Both the position numbers and the translations under genes were made by a program. Of a stretch of 64,000 bases of DNA, positions 26,991 through 35,052 are shown piece by piece; positions within the stretch are counted from its first letter, which is position 1, and each line of letters opens with the position of its first letter. This DNA comes from Butyricimonas paravirosa (lineage in GTDB: Bacteria; Bacteroidota; Bacteroidia; Bacteroidales; Marinifilaceae), in the NCBI RefSeq assembly GCF_032878955.1, contig NZ_CP043839.1:868001-932000 (forward strand), written 5' to 3'. The notes below the pieces were generated by a model, which worked only from the letters and a program-made list of their open reading frames with translations, ran no database searches and was not told the DNA's origin.

Positions 26991-28039
26991 AAAGCCTCCT
27001 CAACAAAACATTGACACAGTTCATCGTGTGTACCATCATCATTTTATTGCTGGCGACACCCCTGTTTTATCTCTTGACCAAGCACTATTACGCGGAAGAC
27101 ATGATTGATATTATAGAGGCCACGCAACAAAATCAACCCATTCCGGAACTCGATCTGGAACAGGACATCATGCAAGGCGTGATGATACAATTCGCCTTAA
27201 TCAGCGGGGTATTAGGCATTGCCATTATACTCATGACCCGTTTCGTCTCCAAACGTTTATGGAAACCTTTCGAAGATACGCTAAAACAACTTGAACATTT
27301 CAAGCTGGAAAGCGAAACTATCCCTCTGTTACCCGCCAGCGACATCAAGGAATTCAACCAATTGAATCAATCGTTAAACCGAATGATGACCAACAGTCTA
27401 AAAAGCTATAAAGTCCAAAAAGAATTCACCGAAAATGCCTCGCACGAACTCCAAACCCCATTAGCAGCTTTTCAGAGCAAACTGGATGTTCTGCTCCAGT
27501 TCCCCGATCTGACGGAACAACAAGCGGAAATGATGCAGGGATTATACCAAATATCCGGCCGCTTATCACGCCTGAACCGAAATCTTTTGTTATTAGCTAA
27601 AATAGACAATAAACAGTACAATCAGATGAGTGTTATCAATGTGATGACAACCTTAGAAGAACTTCTTCCCTTTTTGGAAAATATGACCGAAGGAATCACG
27701 CTTCGCAAGGATTTTCAAATCCCGGAATTGATCGTTAACGGGAATAAATCCTTACTGGAAAGCATGATTAACAACTTGATTGTTAATGCCGTCCGATACA
27801 ATCTACCGGAGGGAGAAATAACCATCACGATAAAAGAAAACGAGTTAACCATTTCCAATACTTCCAACGAGATGCCCTTAGATAGTAAACTTATATTCAA
27901 TCGTTTCTATCACCCCACTGAAAAGATACAGGGAAATGGACTGGGACTAGCTATCGTGAAAGCAATCTGTGACTACCACAGTTGGAGCATCCAGTATCAC
28001 CACGAAAATAATAAACATTATTTTACAGTACACTTTTAA
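26978..28039 (+). CDS. Sensor histidine kinase
   Basis: Membrane kinase paired with the preceding regulator. It has 353 residues with two membrane segments (about 13-33 and 68-88) around a short periplasmic loop of about 35 residues, too short for a folded ligand domain. The phosphorylated His156 is in ENASHELQTPLAA, the N-box in MINNLIVNAVRYN and the G-box in GNGLGLAIVKAI. A second start at 26987 would overlap the regulator stop as ATGA and is equally plausible. Domain style is QseC/PmrB-like. Confidence 0.94.
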   Translation: MVRMKSLLNKTLTQFIVCTIIILLLATPLFYLLTKHYYAEDMIDIIEATQQNQPIPELDLEQDIMQGVMIQFALISGVLGIAIILMTRFVSKRLWKPFEDTLKQLEHFKLESETIPLLPASDIKEFNQLNQSLNRMMTNSLKSYKVQKEFTENASHELQTPLAAFQSKLDVLLQFPDLTEQQAEMMQGLYQISGRLSRLNRNLLLLAKIDNKQYNQMSVINVMTTLEELLPFLENMTEGITLRKDFQIPELIVNGNKSLLESMINNLIVNAVRYNLPEGEITITIKENELTISNTSNEMPLDSKLIFNRFYHPTEKIQGNGLGLAIVKAICDYHSWSIQYHHENNKHYFTVHF

Positions 28040-28097
28040 ATCTTCAAATTTCCCACAAAATCAGGTTCTACTTTTACTGCCATAAAATAAATTTATT

Positions 28098-28850
28098 ATG
28101 GCTTTACAAGAAGAATTAGAATTACAAGGAAACTGGTTGTTCAGATACAGAAGTATCTTGCCGATCACAATTTTAAGTATTGGAGTATTGGTCTATATCT
28201 ACACGATCCATGCTCCGGGAACACTCTTCAATAAAATCGAATTTTATTGGCACCACTACGAAAACCTGTGCTTATTTATCAGCTTAGCAGGAATCTTTAT
28301 CCGGGTGTACACGGTCGGACACACTCCCGCCGGCACTTCGGGCAGAAACACTCAAAACCAAGTAGCAGATAGCTTAAATCAAACGGGTATATATTCTATC
28401 GTCCGTCATCCGCTTTACTTGGGTAACTTCCTAATGTGGTTGGGGATCTCCTTACTAACCTGCAATATCGGGTTTATCGCCATTTTCGTACTGGCCTACT
28501 GGCTTTACTACGAACGTATCATGTACGCGGAAGAACAATTTTTACGAAACAAATTTGGTGTTGCTTATATCAACTGGGCTGAAATAACACCAACGATCTT
28601 ACCTAATTTCAAATCATTCGTCCCACCCACCCTGCCTTTTTCATGGAAGAAGGTTTTGAAGAAAGAGAAAAACGGTCTCTTCGCCTTATGTCTTATCTTC
28701 ATGGGATTTGACTGCATCAAGGTATGGCTGGAAAAAAGTACCCAATACAATTATCTTCTAATAATACTAGCCATCGCAAGCGGCATCCTCTACTGTATTT
28801 TAAAATATTTAAAGAAACAGACCCGACTACTAGACGAAAAAGGACGCTAA
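28098..28850 (+). CDS. ICMT/PEMT-like membrane methyltransferase
   Basis: A 250-residue integral membrane protein with about five hydrophobic segments. SIVRHPLYLGNFLMWLG (about 95-111), and later YERIMYAEEQFLRNKFGV and YINWAE, form the SAM-binding signature of isoprenylcysteine carboxyl methyltransferases and phospholipid N-methyltransferases. In bacteria such proteins can methylate lipids; the substrate here is unknown. It follows the sensor kinase after 58 bases on the same strand and is plausibly a target or part of that two-component operon. Confidence 0.8.
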   Translation: MALQEELELQGNWLFRYRSILPITILSIGVLVYIYTIHAPGTLFNKIEFYWHHYENLCLFISLAGIFIRVYTVGHTPAGTSGRNTQNQVADSLNQTGIYSIVRHPLYLGNFLMWLGISLLTCNIGFIAIFVLAYWLYYERIMYAEEQFLRNKFGVAYINWAEITPTILPNFKSFVPPTLPFSWKKVLKKEKNGLFALCLIFMGFDCIKVWLEKSTQYNYLLIILAIASGILYCILKYLKKQTRLLDEKGR

Positions 28851-28953
28851 CAACACCACAAACCCCCGTGTTTATTTGTTTATCACGGGGTAAACCATCT
28901 ATTCCCAAAAAAGTTTTTAACTTCGCAATAGATATTAAGCAATTATTTATGCG

Positions 28954-29811
28954 ATGAAAATATACGTGGTAAGTGCATTCAGCATGAATGGTTCCGGAGG
29001 AAATAAAGCCGGCGTCCTACTCGATGAGTTTATTCCCGATTCTAGTAAAAAAATTGCATTAGCAGCAAGTCTCGGTTATTCAGAAACAGTTTTCTTATCT
29101 GCCTCCAACAAAGCTGACTTCAAATTGGAGTATTTTACTCCTAAAGGTGAAGTACCTCTTTGTGGTCATGCCACTATTGCTTCTTTTGTCGCTCTTCGGA
29201 ATCTCGGAAGACTACAAAAAACAGAATACATTATTGAAACTGCCGCAGGACGATTGAAAGTGTGGATAAACGATGACGGGCTTATCTTTATGGAACAGAA
29301 CAAGCCCTCCTTTTTCGATATTATTTCTAATGAACGACTTGTCCGATGTTTCCATCCTCTTTCTTTAGACGAACGTTTTCCGGTACGTATCGTTTCAACC
29401 GGATTGAGAGATATAATTATGCCGATTTCAGCACCGAATGTATTGGAAACTATGGTCCCGGATTTCAATGAAATATCTATTTTGAGCAAAGAAATGAAAT
29501 GCATTGGTATTCACTGTTTCGCACTCACGGAATCTGATATAGACAATGCATCCACAGCCGTTTGCCGGAATTTCGCTCCACTTTACGGTATCAACGAAGA
29601 GGCCGCAACAGGAACCTCCAATTGCGCCTTAGCTTGTTACCTTCACAATCTTGGGATAAGACCACAAAGGTACATCTTTGAACAAGGACATAATCTTTCT
29701 AGTGTTTCCAGAATCATTGTTGAGCTAAAGACGGATTCTGATATTCTTGGCGTCAGAGTTGGTGGAGACGGGATTATAGAAGGCATACTGGACAAAGATA
29801 TTATATCTTAA
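28954..29811 (+). CDS. PhzF-family isomerase
   Basis: A 285-residue protein of the diaminopimelate-epimerase fold, PhzF family. The catalytic Glu lies in GYSETVFLS (about 46), and PLCGHATIASF (about 69) and EEAATGTSNCALACYL (about 212) are the family anion-binding motifs. No phenazine genes are nearby, so the reaction is unknown. Between the ICMT gene and this one is a weak hairpin (CCCCGTG / CACGGGG, 28864-28890). Confidence 0.9.
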   Translation: MKIYVVSAFSMNGSGGNKAGVLLDEFIPDSSKKIALAASLGYSETVFLSASNKADFKLEYFTPKGEVPLCGHATIASFVALRNLGRLQKTEYIIETAAGRLKVWINDDGLIFMEQNKPSFFDIISNERLVRCFHPLSLDERFPVRIVSTGLRDIIMPISAPNVLETMVPDFNEISILSKEMKCIGIHCFALTESDIDNASTAVCRNFAPLYGINEEAATGTSNCALACYLHNLGIRPQRYIFEQGHNLSSVSRIIVELKTDSDILGVRVGGDGIIEGILDKDIIS

Positions 29812-29906
29812 TTAACCAACTATTCTGGATCAACCTGCATTTTAAGGGCTTCAAGCATAAATATTCGTAGGTCTAAAACAAGAAGTATGGAATGTGCTTT
29901 ACTCCT

Positions 29907-30055
29907 CTAATAGAGATCTAAAGTTTCAATTTGAGCATTGAACCCCTCCACAGAAATATTGGTATATTTATTCTCGCAAAAGTTTAAAGCCTGTTTAAAT
30001 TTTGTTGAACAAAATCTCGTCGTTGTTTGATCACCTCTAGGTCATGCCAATGTTC
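29907..30055 (-). pseudogene. Remnant of an ISL3-like transposase C-terminus
   Basis: Reading the minus strand back from a TAG at 29907, the frame gives ALNFCENKYTN followed by ISVEGFNAQIETLDLY. This resembles the transposase motif with the order N(R/K)xTNxxxExFNAKI found near the C-terminus of ISL3-type (DDE) transposases. Just upstream a second frame reads EHWHDLEVIKQRRDF and then shifts, so the remnant is frameshifted. The start, the catalytic Asp residues and both inverted repeats are not visible. Confidence 0.6.
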
Positions 30056-30134
30056 CTTCAATGTTCCTATATGTCTCCGTCTCGATTCGTGCCGCACTCA
30101 AATGTATTTTCTCCGGCGATCACTCGCAAGTGAC

Positions 30135-30164
30135 ACGGAGAAAGCACGGAGAAAGCACGGAGAA
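30135..30164. repeat. 11-base tandem repeat ACGGAGAAAGC
   Basis: Two full copies and one partial copy of ACGGAGAAAGC, preceded by a small hairpin TCACT-cgca-AGTGA (30119-30132). It lies between the transposase remnant and tRNA-Arg. No function visible. Confidence 0.7.
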
Positions 30165-30450
30165 GACCTAGCCAAACAATAGTGTAACAGCGTATTATAG
30201 GAGTAGCGACTCTCTTATTGCGTTAACTTACTTGTGTTGAGGTAGTTGATCTTAAAAAAGACATATGGGCTCGAAAATTCCTCTTCTTGCAAGGTCGTTA
30301 GATAAATCCTATTCATGGTCATTTAATGATGCGGTAATCTTAAATCTTTGAATGACCTAGCTTTTGAATACCTAACACCCAACATTTTTATCTTATCAAC
30401 ACGAAATTTCAACAAGTTCTTAGTTTAAACTAAAAAAATGCTTTCCAAAG

Positions 30451-30481
30451 TTTGTATTTATACGATAAACCGCTATCTTTG
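30451..30481 (+). promoter_or_regulatory. Bacteroidota-type promoter of tRNA-Arg
   Basis: TTTG at 30451-30454, exactly 19 bases, then TATCTTTG at 30474-30481: a full match to the -33 and -7 boxes of the primary sigma factor of Bacteroidota. The tRNA begins 24 bases downstream. Confidence 0.88.
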
Positions 30482-30505
30482 CACCGTCAAAAATAAATGA
30501 CACTC

Positions 30506-30579
30506 GGTTCGGTAGCTCAGCTGGATAGAGCAACGGCCTTCTAAGCCGTAGGTCTTGGGTTCGAATCCCAACCGGATCA
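30506..30579 (+). tRNA. tRNA-Arg (anticodon TCT)
   Basis: A 74-base cloverleaf. The acceptor stem GGTTCGG pairs with CCGGATC (two G-U pairs), the D arm has AGCTCAGCTGGATAGAGC, the anticodon loop CTTCTAA carries TCT, and the T arm has GGGTTCGAATCCC. The CCA end is not encoded. A strong promoter precedes it and a terminator follows directly. Confidence 0.95.
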
Positions 30580-30580
30580 C

Positions 30581-30611
30581 AAAAGGCGATTACGAAAGTA
30601 GTCGCTTTTTT
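30581..30611 (+). terminator. Intrinsic terminator of tRNA-Arg
   Basis: Stem AAAAGGCGATTAC / GTAGTCGCTTTT closed by a GAAA tetraloop (30594-30597) and followed by a run of six Ts. It begins two bases after the tRNA end. Confidence 0.85.
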
Positions 30612-30870
30612 GCTAGTAACCATTATTCCTTTTTCAACATTTCTAATCAATGGCGGATCATTACACGTGAAGGAGATATATAAAAAACGAAACCTCAACC
30701 CGGGTAACACGTGGATTATATTACCAGACTTCCTAATTCCCCTCACGCTCATATCTTTATTCTATTCTAAATAACTCTATAATAAAACAACACTTAACAA
30801 AGACAAAATTTCATTCGCTTTCGTAAAACTTTATTTCAAAACTCCCGTAAAACAAGCTATGAATTTTCTT
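30612..30870. other. Non-coding stretch before tpx
   Basis: About 260 A/T-rich bases between the tRNA terminator and the tpx promoter. I see no gene, strong hairpin or repeat in it. A minus-strand open frame overlaps the tRNA and is not believable. Confidence 0.5.
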
Positions 30871-30901
30871 TTTGCGAAACAAGATTAAAATTATATATTT
30901 G
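30871..30901 (+). promoter_or_regulatory. Bacteroidota-type promoter of tpx
   Basis: TTTG at 30871-30874, 19 bases, then TATATTTG at 30894-30901: a perfect -33/-7 pair, 39 bases before the tpx ATG. Confidence 0.88.
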
Positions 30902-30940
30902 AAAAACGATAATAAGTCAAACATTAAAATTTAAAACACT

Positions 30941-31444
30941 ATGGCAAAAATAACATTAGCAGGCAATAGTATAAATACAAAAGGTAATCTACCTTCAGTT
31001 GGTTCTGTAGCACCCGATTTCTCATTAGTAAAAACGGATTTATCTGAATTAACCTTGGCAAGCGAAAAAGGTAAACGCGTTGTTCTAAATATTTTCCCCA
31101 GTCTTGACACCAGCGTATGCGCAACATCCGTACGTACGTTCAATAAACTTGCTGCTGAAATGGACAATACGATTGTATTGGCAATCTCTAAAGATCTTCC
31201 TTTTGCACACGCTCGTTTCTGTACCACAGAAGGAATTGACAAAGTAATTCCTCTTTCTGCATTCAGAGATCATGCTTTCGGTGACAAATATGGAGTGGAA
31301 ATGGTAGATGGACCTTTAGCCGGATTATTGGCTCGCTCCGTTGTCGTTATTGATGAAAACGGAAAGATCATTTACGAAGAACTCGTTCCGGAAATCACTC
31401 ACGAACCTAACTATGATGCTGCTTTAGCCAGCTTAAAGAAATAG
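30941..31444 (+). CDS. tpx: Thiol peroxidase Tpx
   Basis: Atypical 2-Cys peroxiredoxin of 167 residues that reduces alkyl and hydrogen peroxides using thioredoxin. The peroxidatic Cys60 is in PSLDTSVCATS and the resolving Cys94 in ARFCTTEG, as in E. coli Tpx. There is no signal peptide. It is monocistronic: a perfect promoter lies upstream and a strong terminator directly downstream. Confidence 0.97.
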   Translation: MAKITLAGNSINTKGNLPSVGSVAPDFSLVKTDLSELTLASEKGKRVVLNIFPSLDTSVCATSVRTFNKLAAEMDNTIVLAISKDLPFAHARFCTTEGIDKVIPLSAFRDHAFGDKYGVEMVDGPLAGLLARSVVVIDENGKIIYEELVPEITHEPNYDAALASLKK

Positions 31445-31460
31445 TTTATGAACTTTAAAA

Positions 31461-31490
31461 TAAAAAGGGGCTTTCGCCCCTTTTCTTTTT
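31461..31490. terminator. Bidirectional terminator between tpx and tnaA
   Basis: Stem AAAAGGGGC / GCCCCTTTT with loop TTTC (31464-31484) and T-runs on both strands. The tnaA stop codon lies inside its right flank, so both convergent genes appear to end on the same hairpin. Confidence 0.85.
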
Positions 31491-32865
31491 ATTTAGCACG
31501 CTCCAATTGAACAGTGAAGTGACGCATTAACGGTGCTTCCCAAGTAATTTGGAAACCACGAGTAATTTGCTCACGACGATCAAATACATTCTTCAAAGCA
31601 ACGGCAATCACGTCCATGTGGTTGTTCGTGTACACTCTTCTCGGGATAGCTAAACGAAGAAGATCTAAACCACCGAAACGATTCTCACGAGTTACCGGAT
31701 CACGGTCAGCCAAAATATAACCGATCTCGCAACCGCGAATACCTGCCTCCAAGTACAATTCAACAGTCAACGTTTGGGCCGGGAACTCTTCTTTCGGGAC
31801 ATGAGTCAACACTTTAGGTGCATCAACAAACAATGCATGACCACCTGCAGGACGTTGGTAAGGAATTCCGAACTCATCCAAACGCTTTGCCAAATACTCT
31901 ACTTGTTTGATGCGAGTTTCCAAGTTATCAAATTCGGTATTTTCATCCAAACCGATAGCTAAAGCGTTCATATCACGACCATTCATACCTCCGTATGTCA
32001 GGTAACCTTCATATTGTACGCAGAAACCTTTAGCTCCCTCAAACCAGTCTTGGTGACGAGTTGCGATGAATCCACCCATGTTCACGATTGCATCTTTCTT
32101 CGCACTCATAGTCATACCGTCTGCGTTATCGAACATTTCTTTCACGATCTCTTTAATCGTCTTGTTCTGATAACCTTCCTCACGAGTTTTAATGAAGTAA
32201 GCATTCTCAGCGAAACGAGCAGAATCGAACAATACACGTTTGCCATATTTATCAGCGATAGCACGAACTTCCTTGATATTCTTCATAGAAACAGGTTGTC
32301 CACCAGCCGTGTTATTGGTTACAGTTACAATGATAAACGGAATCTTGTCAGCATGTTCTGCCAGTACTTTTTCCAATTTCTTCGGGTCAAGATTTCCTTT
32401 AAAAGGAACTTCCAACTGGGTATCTTTTGCCTCGTCGATCGTCACGTCCCAAGCGATAGCCTTACGACCTTCGATGTGACCTTTCGTCGTGTCAAAATGA
32501 GAGTTACCCGGTACAATATCACCCTCTTTTACAAGATAAGAGAAAAGTACGTTCTCGGCTGCACGTCCCTGATGAGTCGGGATCACGTAATCGAATCCGG
32601 TCAAACGGGTAATCATGTTTTTCAGATTAAAGAAAGAAGATGCTCCGGCATAACTTTCATCACCCAACATCATTCCGGCCCATTGGCGGTCTGTCATAGA
32701 ACCGGTTCCCGAGTCGGTCAACAAGTCAATATACACGTGTTCTGCACGTAATTGGAACACGTTATAGTGTGCCTCTTTAATCCATTGTTCTCTCTCTTCA
32801 CGAGTACTTTTACGAATGGGTTCTACCATTTTAATCTTCCACGATTCTGCAAAAGGTAATTCCAT
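31489..32865 (-). CDS. tnaA: Tryptophanase
   Basis: PLP enzyme that splits L-tryptophan into indole, pyruvate and ammonia. It has 458 residues. The PLP Lys lies in TMSAKKDAIVNMGG (about 256). LLTDSGTGSMTDRQWAGMM and IPTHQGRAAEN are family motifs shared with tyrosine phenol-lyase. I favour tryptophanase because the sequence has GCEIGYI where phenol-lyases have an Arg in MERG that binds the phenol hydroxyl. The E. coli-type leader peptide with Trp is not found upstream; a small hairpin CACCTTT / AAAGGTG lies at 32979-32999. No permease gene is adjacent. Confidence 0.93.
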   Translation of the reverse strand: MELPFAESWKIKMVEPIRKSTREEREQWIKEAHYNVFQLRAEHVYIDLLTDSGTGSMTDRQWAGMMLGDESYAGASSFFNLKNMITRLTGFDYVIPTHQGRAAENVLFSYLVKEGDIVPGNSHFDTTKGHIEGRKAIAWDVTIDEAKDTQLEVPFKGNLDPKKLEKVLAEHADKIPFIIVTVTNNTAGGQPVSMKNIKEVRAIADKYGKRVLFDSARFAENAYFIKTREEGYQNKTIKEIVKEMFDNADGMTMSAKKDAIVNMGGFIATRHQDWFEGAKGFCVQYEGYLTYGGMNGRDMNALAIGLDENTEFDNLETRIKQVEYLAKRLDEFGIPYQRPAGGHALFVDAPKVLTHVPKEEFPAQTLTVELYLEAGIRGCEIGYILADRDPVTRENRFGGLDLLRLAIPRRVYTNNHMDVIAVALKNVFDRREQITRGFQITWEAPLMRHFTVQLERAK

Positions 32866-33080
32866 AATCTTTAAACTTTAAATAGTTAATGATATAAATT
32901 AATTGTAATATAATTCTCAAGAAATGACCGGAAGGCCATTAATAACATAAGCATGTAAATGGGGGTACGAAAGACCTCCACCTTTAACAAACAAAGGTGT
33001 CGCGTTTCTTAATATTCAAGAAAAGTTTACTGACTAATATGACGCTTTTATCTTTCATCGTAGCAAATTTGGGAAAAATA

Positions 33081-33113
33081 AAAAAAAGACCAAGGAATTC
33101 TTGATCTTTTTTT
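33081..33113 (-). terminator. Intrinsic terminator after the DEAD-box helicase gene
   Basis: Stem AAAAAAAGA-C-CAAG / CTTG-A-TCTTTTTTT with one mismatch and loop GAATT, two bases after the helicase stop. T-runs occur on both strands, so it could also block read-through from the tnaA side. Confidence 0.75.
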
Positions 33114-33114
33114 A

Positions 33115-34419
33115 TTACTTCTTCTTTTTCTTTGCCATTCGTTTCTTCATCACGTTTCTCCGGTTATCCTCGGCAGTATATGTATTTTTCGCCTTCTTAG
33201 CGTGGAAAGCCCCGCCTCCTTGCGGTTTCCCTCGTTGGTAAACAATATTATTGGTCTGCACCTGTTCCTCTTCCAGCAGTAACTGAGAAATTTCCAACTT
33301 TTCAGGCAAATCAAGTATTTCAACTTCTTGATTAATCAGACGTTCTATATCCATGAAACGATCCTCCTCGATTTCCGACACGAAACTGATCGCAGCTCCT
33401 TCTTTTCCCGCACGAGCCGTACGCCCGATTCGATGCACGTACTCTTCCGCCAAAGAAGGTATATCAAAATTGATCACGTGACTCACATCCTGCACGTCAA
33501 TACCGCGGGCAGCCACGTCAGAGGCCACCATGATACGGGTCTCCCCCTCCTTAAATGACCTCAACGCTTTCAAACGGGTATTTTGCGCCTTATTCGAGTG
33601 AATAACACTCAACTCACCTTTCCAGTGATCAGCCAAACGCTCCACGATACGATCCGCATTTTTCTTCGTCTCGGTAAAGATCATCACTTTCTTGAAATTC
33701 TCCTTATCAGTAAGCAACAATTTCAACAAATTGATCTTCGTCGAAATATTCGGCACATCATAACGATATTGTTTCACGTTCTCCACGGGAGTTGCCTGAC
33801 GAGCCACTTCCACCCGTACCGGATCATTCAGGAAATCATGCGACAGACTCTCCACGGCCTCCGAGAAAGTAGCGGAAAACAACATCGTCTGATGTTTCTC
33901 CGGTAACACCTCAAAAATCCCTTTCAATTGCGGAAGGAAACCCAAATCCATCAACCGATCGGCCTCGTCGACCACGACCGTCTTGATCATTTTCGTACGG
34001 ATGATACCGTTATAATATATATCCATGAAACGCCCCGGCGTAGCCACGAGCAAGTCCACTCCTTCGAACACCCGATCCTGTTGTGTCCGGATATTCGTTC
34101 CCCCGTACACACCCACGCAACGAATGTCCATGAACTCCGTCAACAATTCAACGCTCTCACACACCTGCACCACCAATTCCCGCGTGGGAACAATCACCAA
34201 TGCCCGCGGAACCAATCCCTGCGCGTAATGCAGTTTCATCAACATCGGGATCAGGTAAGCCAGCGTCTTTCCCGTACCGGTCTGGGCGATACCGATCAAA
34301 TCCTTCCCGGAACGACTGATTGAAAATACTTCTTCCTGAATAGGAGTCGGGTTCTCGAAACCAGCCTCTTCCAACGCCATCAAAATTTGCTTACTTACAT
34401 TTAAATCCTGAAATCCCAT
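33115..34419 (-). CDS. DEAD-box ATP-dependent RNA helicase (RhlE-like)
   Basis: A 434-residue RNA helicase. The motifs appear in order: Q motif FENPTPIQEEV, motif I AQTGTGKT (about 43-50), PTRELVVQ, DEAD (about 150), SAT (about 182), and the C-terminal motifs ARGIDVQDV and HRIGRTARAGKEG. The tail is basic and ends in KKKKK, as in RhlE/CsdA-like proteins that act on ribosomal or structured RNAs. Alone on its strand. Confidence 0.95.
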   Translation of the reverse strand: MGFQDLNVSKQILMALEEAGFENPTPIQEEVFSISRSGKDLIGIAQTGTGKTLAYLIPMLMKLHYAQGLVPRALVIVPTRELVVQVCESVELLTEFMDIRCVGVYGGTNIRTQQDRVFEGVDLLVATPGRFMDIYYNGIIRTKMIKTVVVDEADRLMDLGFLPQLKGIFEVLPEKHQTMLFSATFSEAVESLSHDFLNDPVRVEVARQATPVENVKQYRYDVPNISTKINLLKLLLTDKENFKKVMIFTETKKNADRIVERLADHWKGELSVIHSNKAQNTRLKALRSFKEGETRIMVASDVAARGIDVQDVSHVINFDIPSLAEEYVHRIGRTARAGKEGAAISFVSEIEEDRFMDIERLINQEVEILDLPEKLEISQLLLEEEQVQTNNIVYQRGKPQGGGAFHAKKAKNTYTAEDNRRNVMKKRMAKKKKK

Positions 34420-34654
34420 ACATGTTACGTTTTTAAACTATACGGTTACAAAGGTACAAAAAGTAGTGTCTCGCACGAAATAAATTTATTTATAAAATAA
34501 ATTGCATCTAAATACCCAAAATAAACCACTAACACTCAACATAATACACAGAAATACTTTTGTAACAAAAACGAGAATGATAAACTTTTCATTTGCTTTT
34601 ATCAAAATATATTTCTAAATTTATTGCACATAAAACCTCTAAAATTACTACGTT

Positions 34655-34903
34655 ATGACTTATACTATTACTTTTAACGAGCTGAGAAAAATCAAAGACA
34701 TGCTACCTCACGGAAGTATGCAGAGAATTGCAGAAGACTTGGGTATCAGTACAGACACCGTACGTAACTACTTCGGAGCCGATAATTATGACAACGGGGG
34801 ATCAAGCGCCGGAATACATGTTGAACAAGGCCCTGACGGCGGACTTGTCGTTCTGGATGACACGGCCATTCTGGACAAGGCAAAGGAACTTTTGAACGTG
34901 TAG
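34655..34903 (+). CDS. Small helix-turn-helix DNA-binding protein
   Basis: An 82-residue protein. Residues about 20-40 (GSMQRIAEDLGISTDTVRNYF) form a clear helix-turn-helix of the kind that reads a sequence by a short recognition helix, followed by a Gly/Asp-rich linker and a short helical tail. Similar small proteins are common in Bacteroidota, with unknown targets. It has its own terminator and no close partner gene. Confidence 0.75.
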   Translation: MTYTITFNELRKIKDMLPHGSMQRIAEDLGISTDTVRNYFGADNYDNGGSSAGIHVEQGPDGGLVVLDDTAILDKAKELLNV

Positions 34904-34918
34904 CAAAAAGATTTTAAC

Positions 34919-34957
34919 ACCGGGAAATTGCAAAATAGCATTCCCGGTATTTTTTTA
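34919..34957 (+). terminator. Intrinsic terminator after the small HTH gene
   Basis: Stem ACCGGGAA / TTCCCGGT (34919-34926, 34941-34948) followed by ATTTTTTTA. Confidence 0.85.
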
Positions 34958-34970
34958 CCGCTTTTTTATC

Positions 34971-34978
34971 TACTTTTG
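34971..34978 (+). promoter_or_regulatory. Probable -7 box of the RlmI-like gene
   Basis: TACTTTTG matches TAnnTTTG. Between it and the start at 35053 lies a GTTACAAG-type spacer: CCTGTAACTTGTAAACTTG and ACCAGTAACG (about 34999-35028), the same words as at 20154-20187. Confidence 0.5.
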
Positions 34979-35052
34979 CTCCATCAAGTCACAGACAAAC
35001 CTGTAACTTGTAAACTTGTAACCAGTAACGTCGCATCGCGACACGAATAAGT

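Larger units (their letters stand above)
29812..30505. other. Intergenic region between phzF and tRNA-Arg
   Basis: About 690 bases with no intact gene. It contains a decayed transposase end (29907-30055), an 11-base tandem repeat (30135-30164), and the tRNA-Arg promoter (30451-30481). A 33-codon open frame on the minus strand near 30223-30321 begins with a Met but has no recognisable similarity. The segment looks like a site of past insertion and decay. Confidence 0.5.

Noticed and set aside
30135..30164. CRISPR array near tRNA-Arg
   Set aside because: The 11-base units are directly adjacent with no spacers; it is a simple tandem repeat. No cas genes or arrays were seen anywhere in the window.
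31489..32865. Tyrosine phenol-lyase instead of tryptophanase
   Set aside because: The Arg that binds the phenol hydroxyl in phenol-lyases is replaced by Ile (CEIGYI), as in tryptophanases.
32886..32954. 22-codon minus-strand frame before tnaA as a TnaC-like leader peptide
   Set aside because: It contains neither Trp nor Pro, both essential for TnaC-type control, and has no ribosome-binding site.
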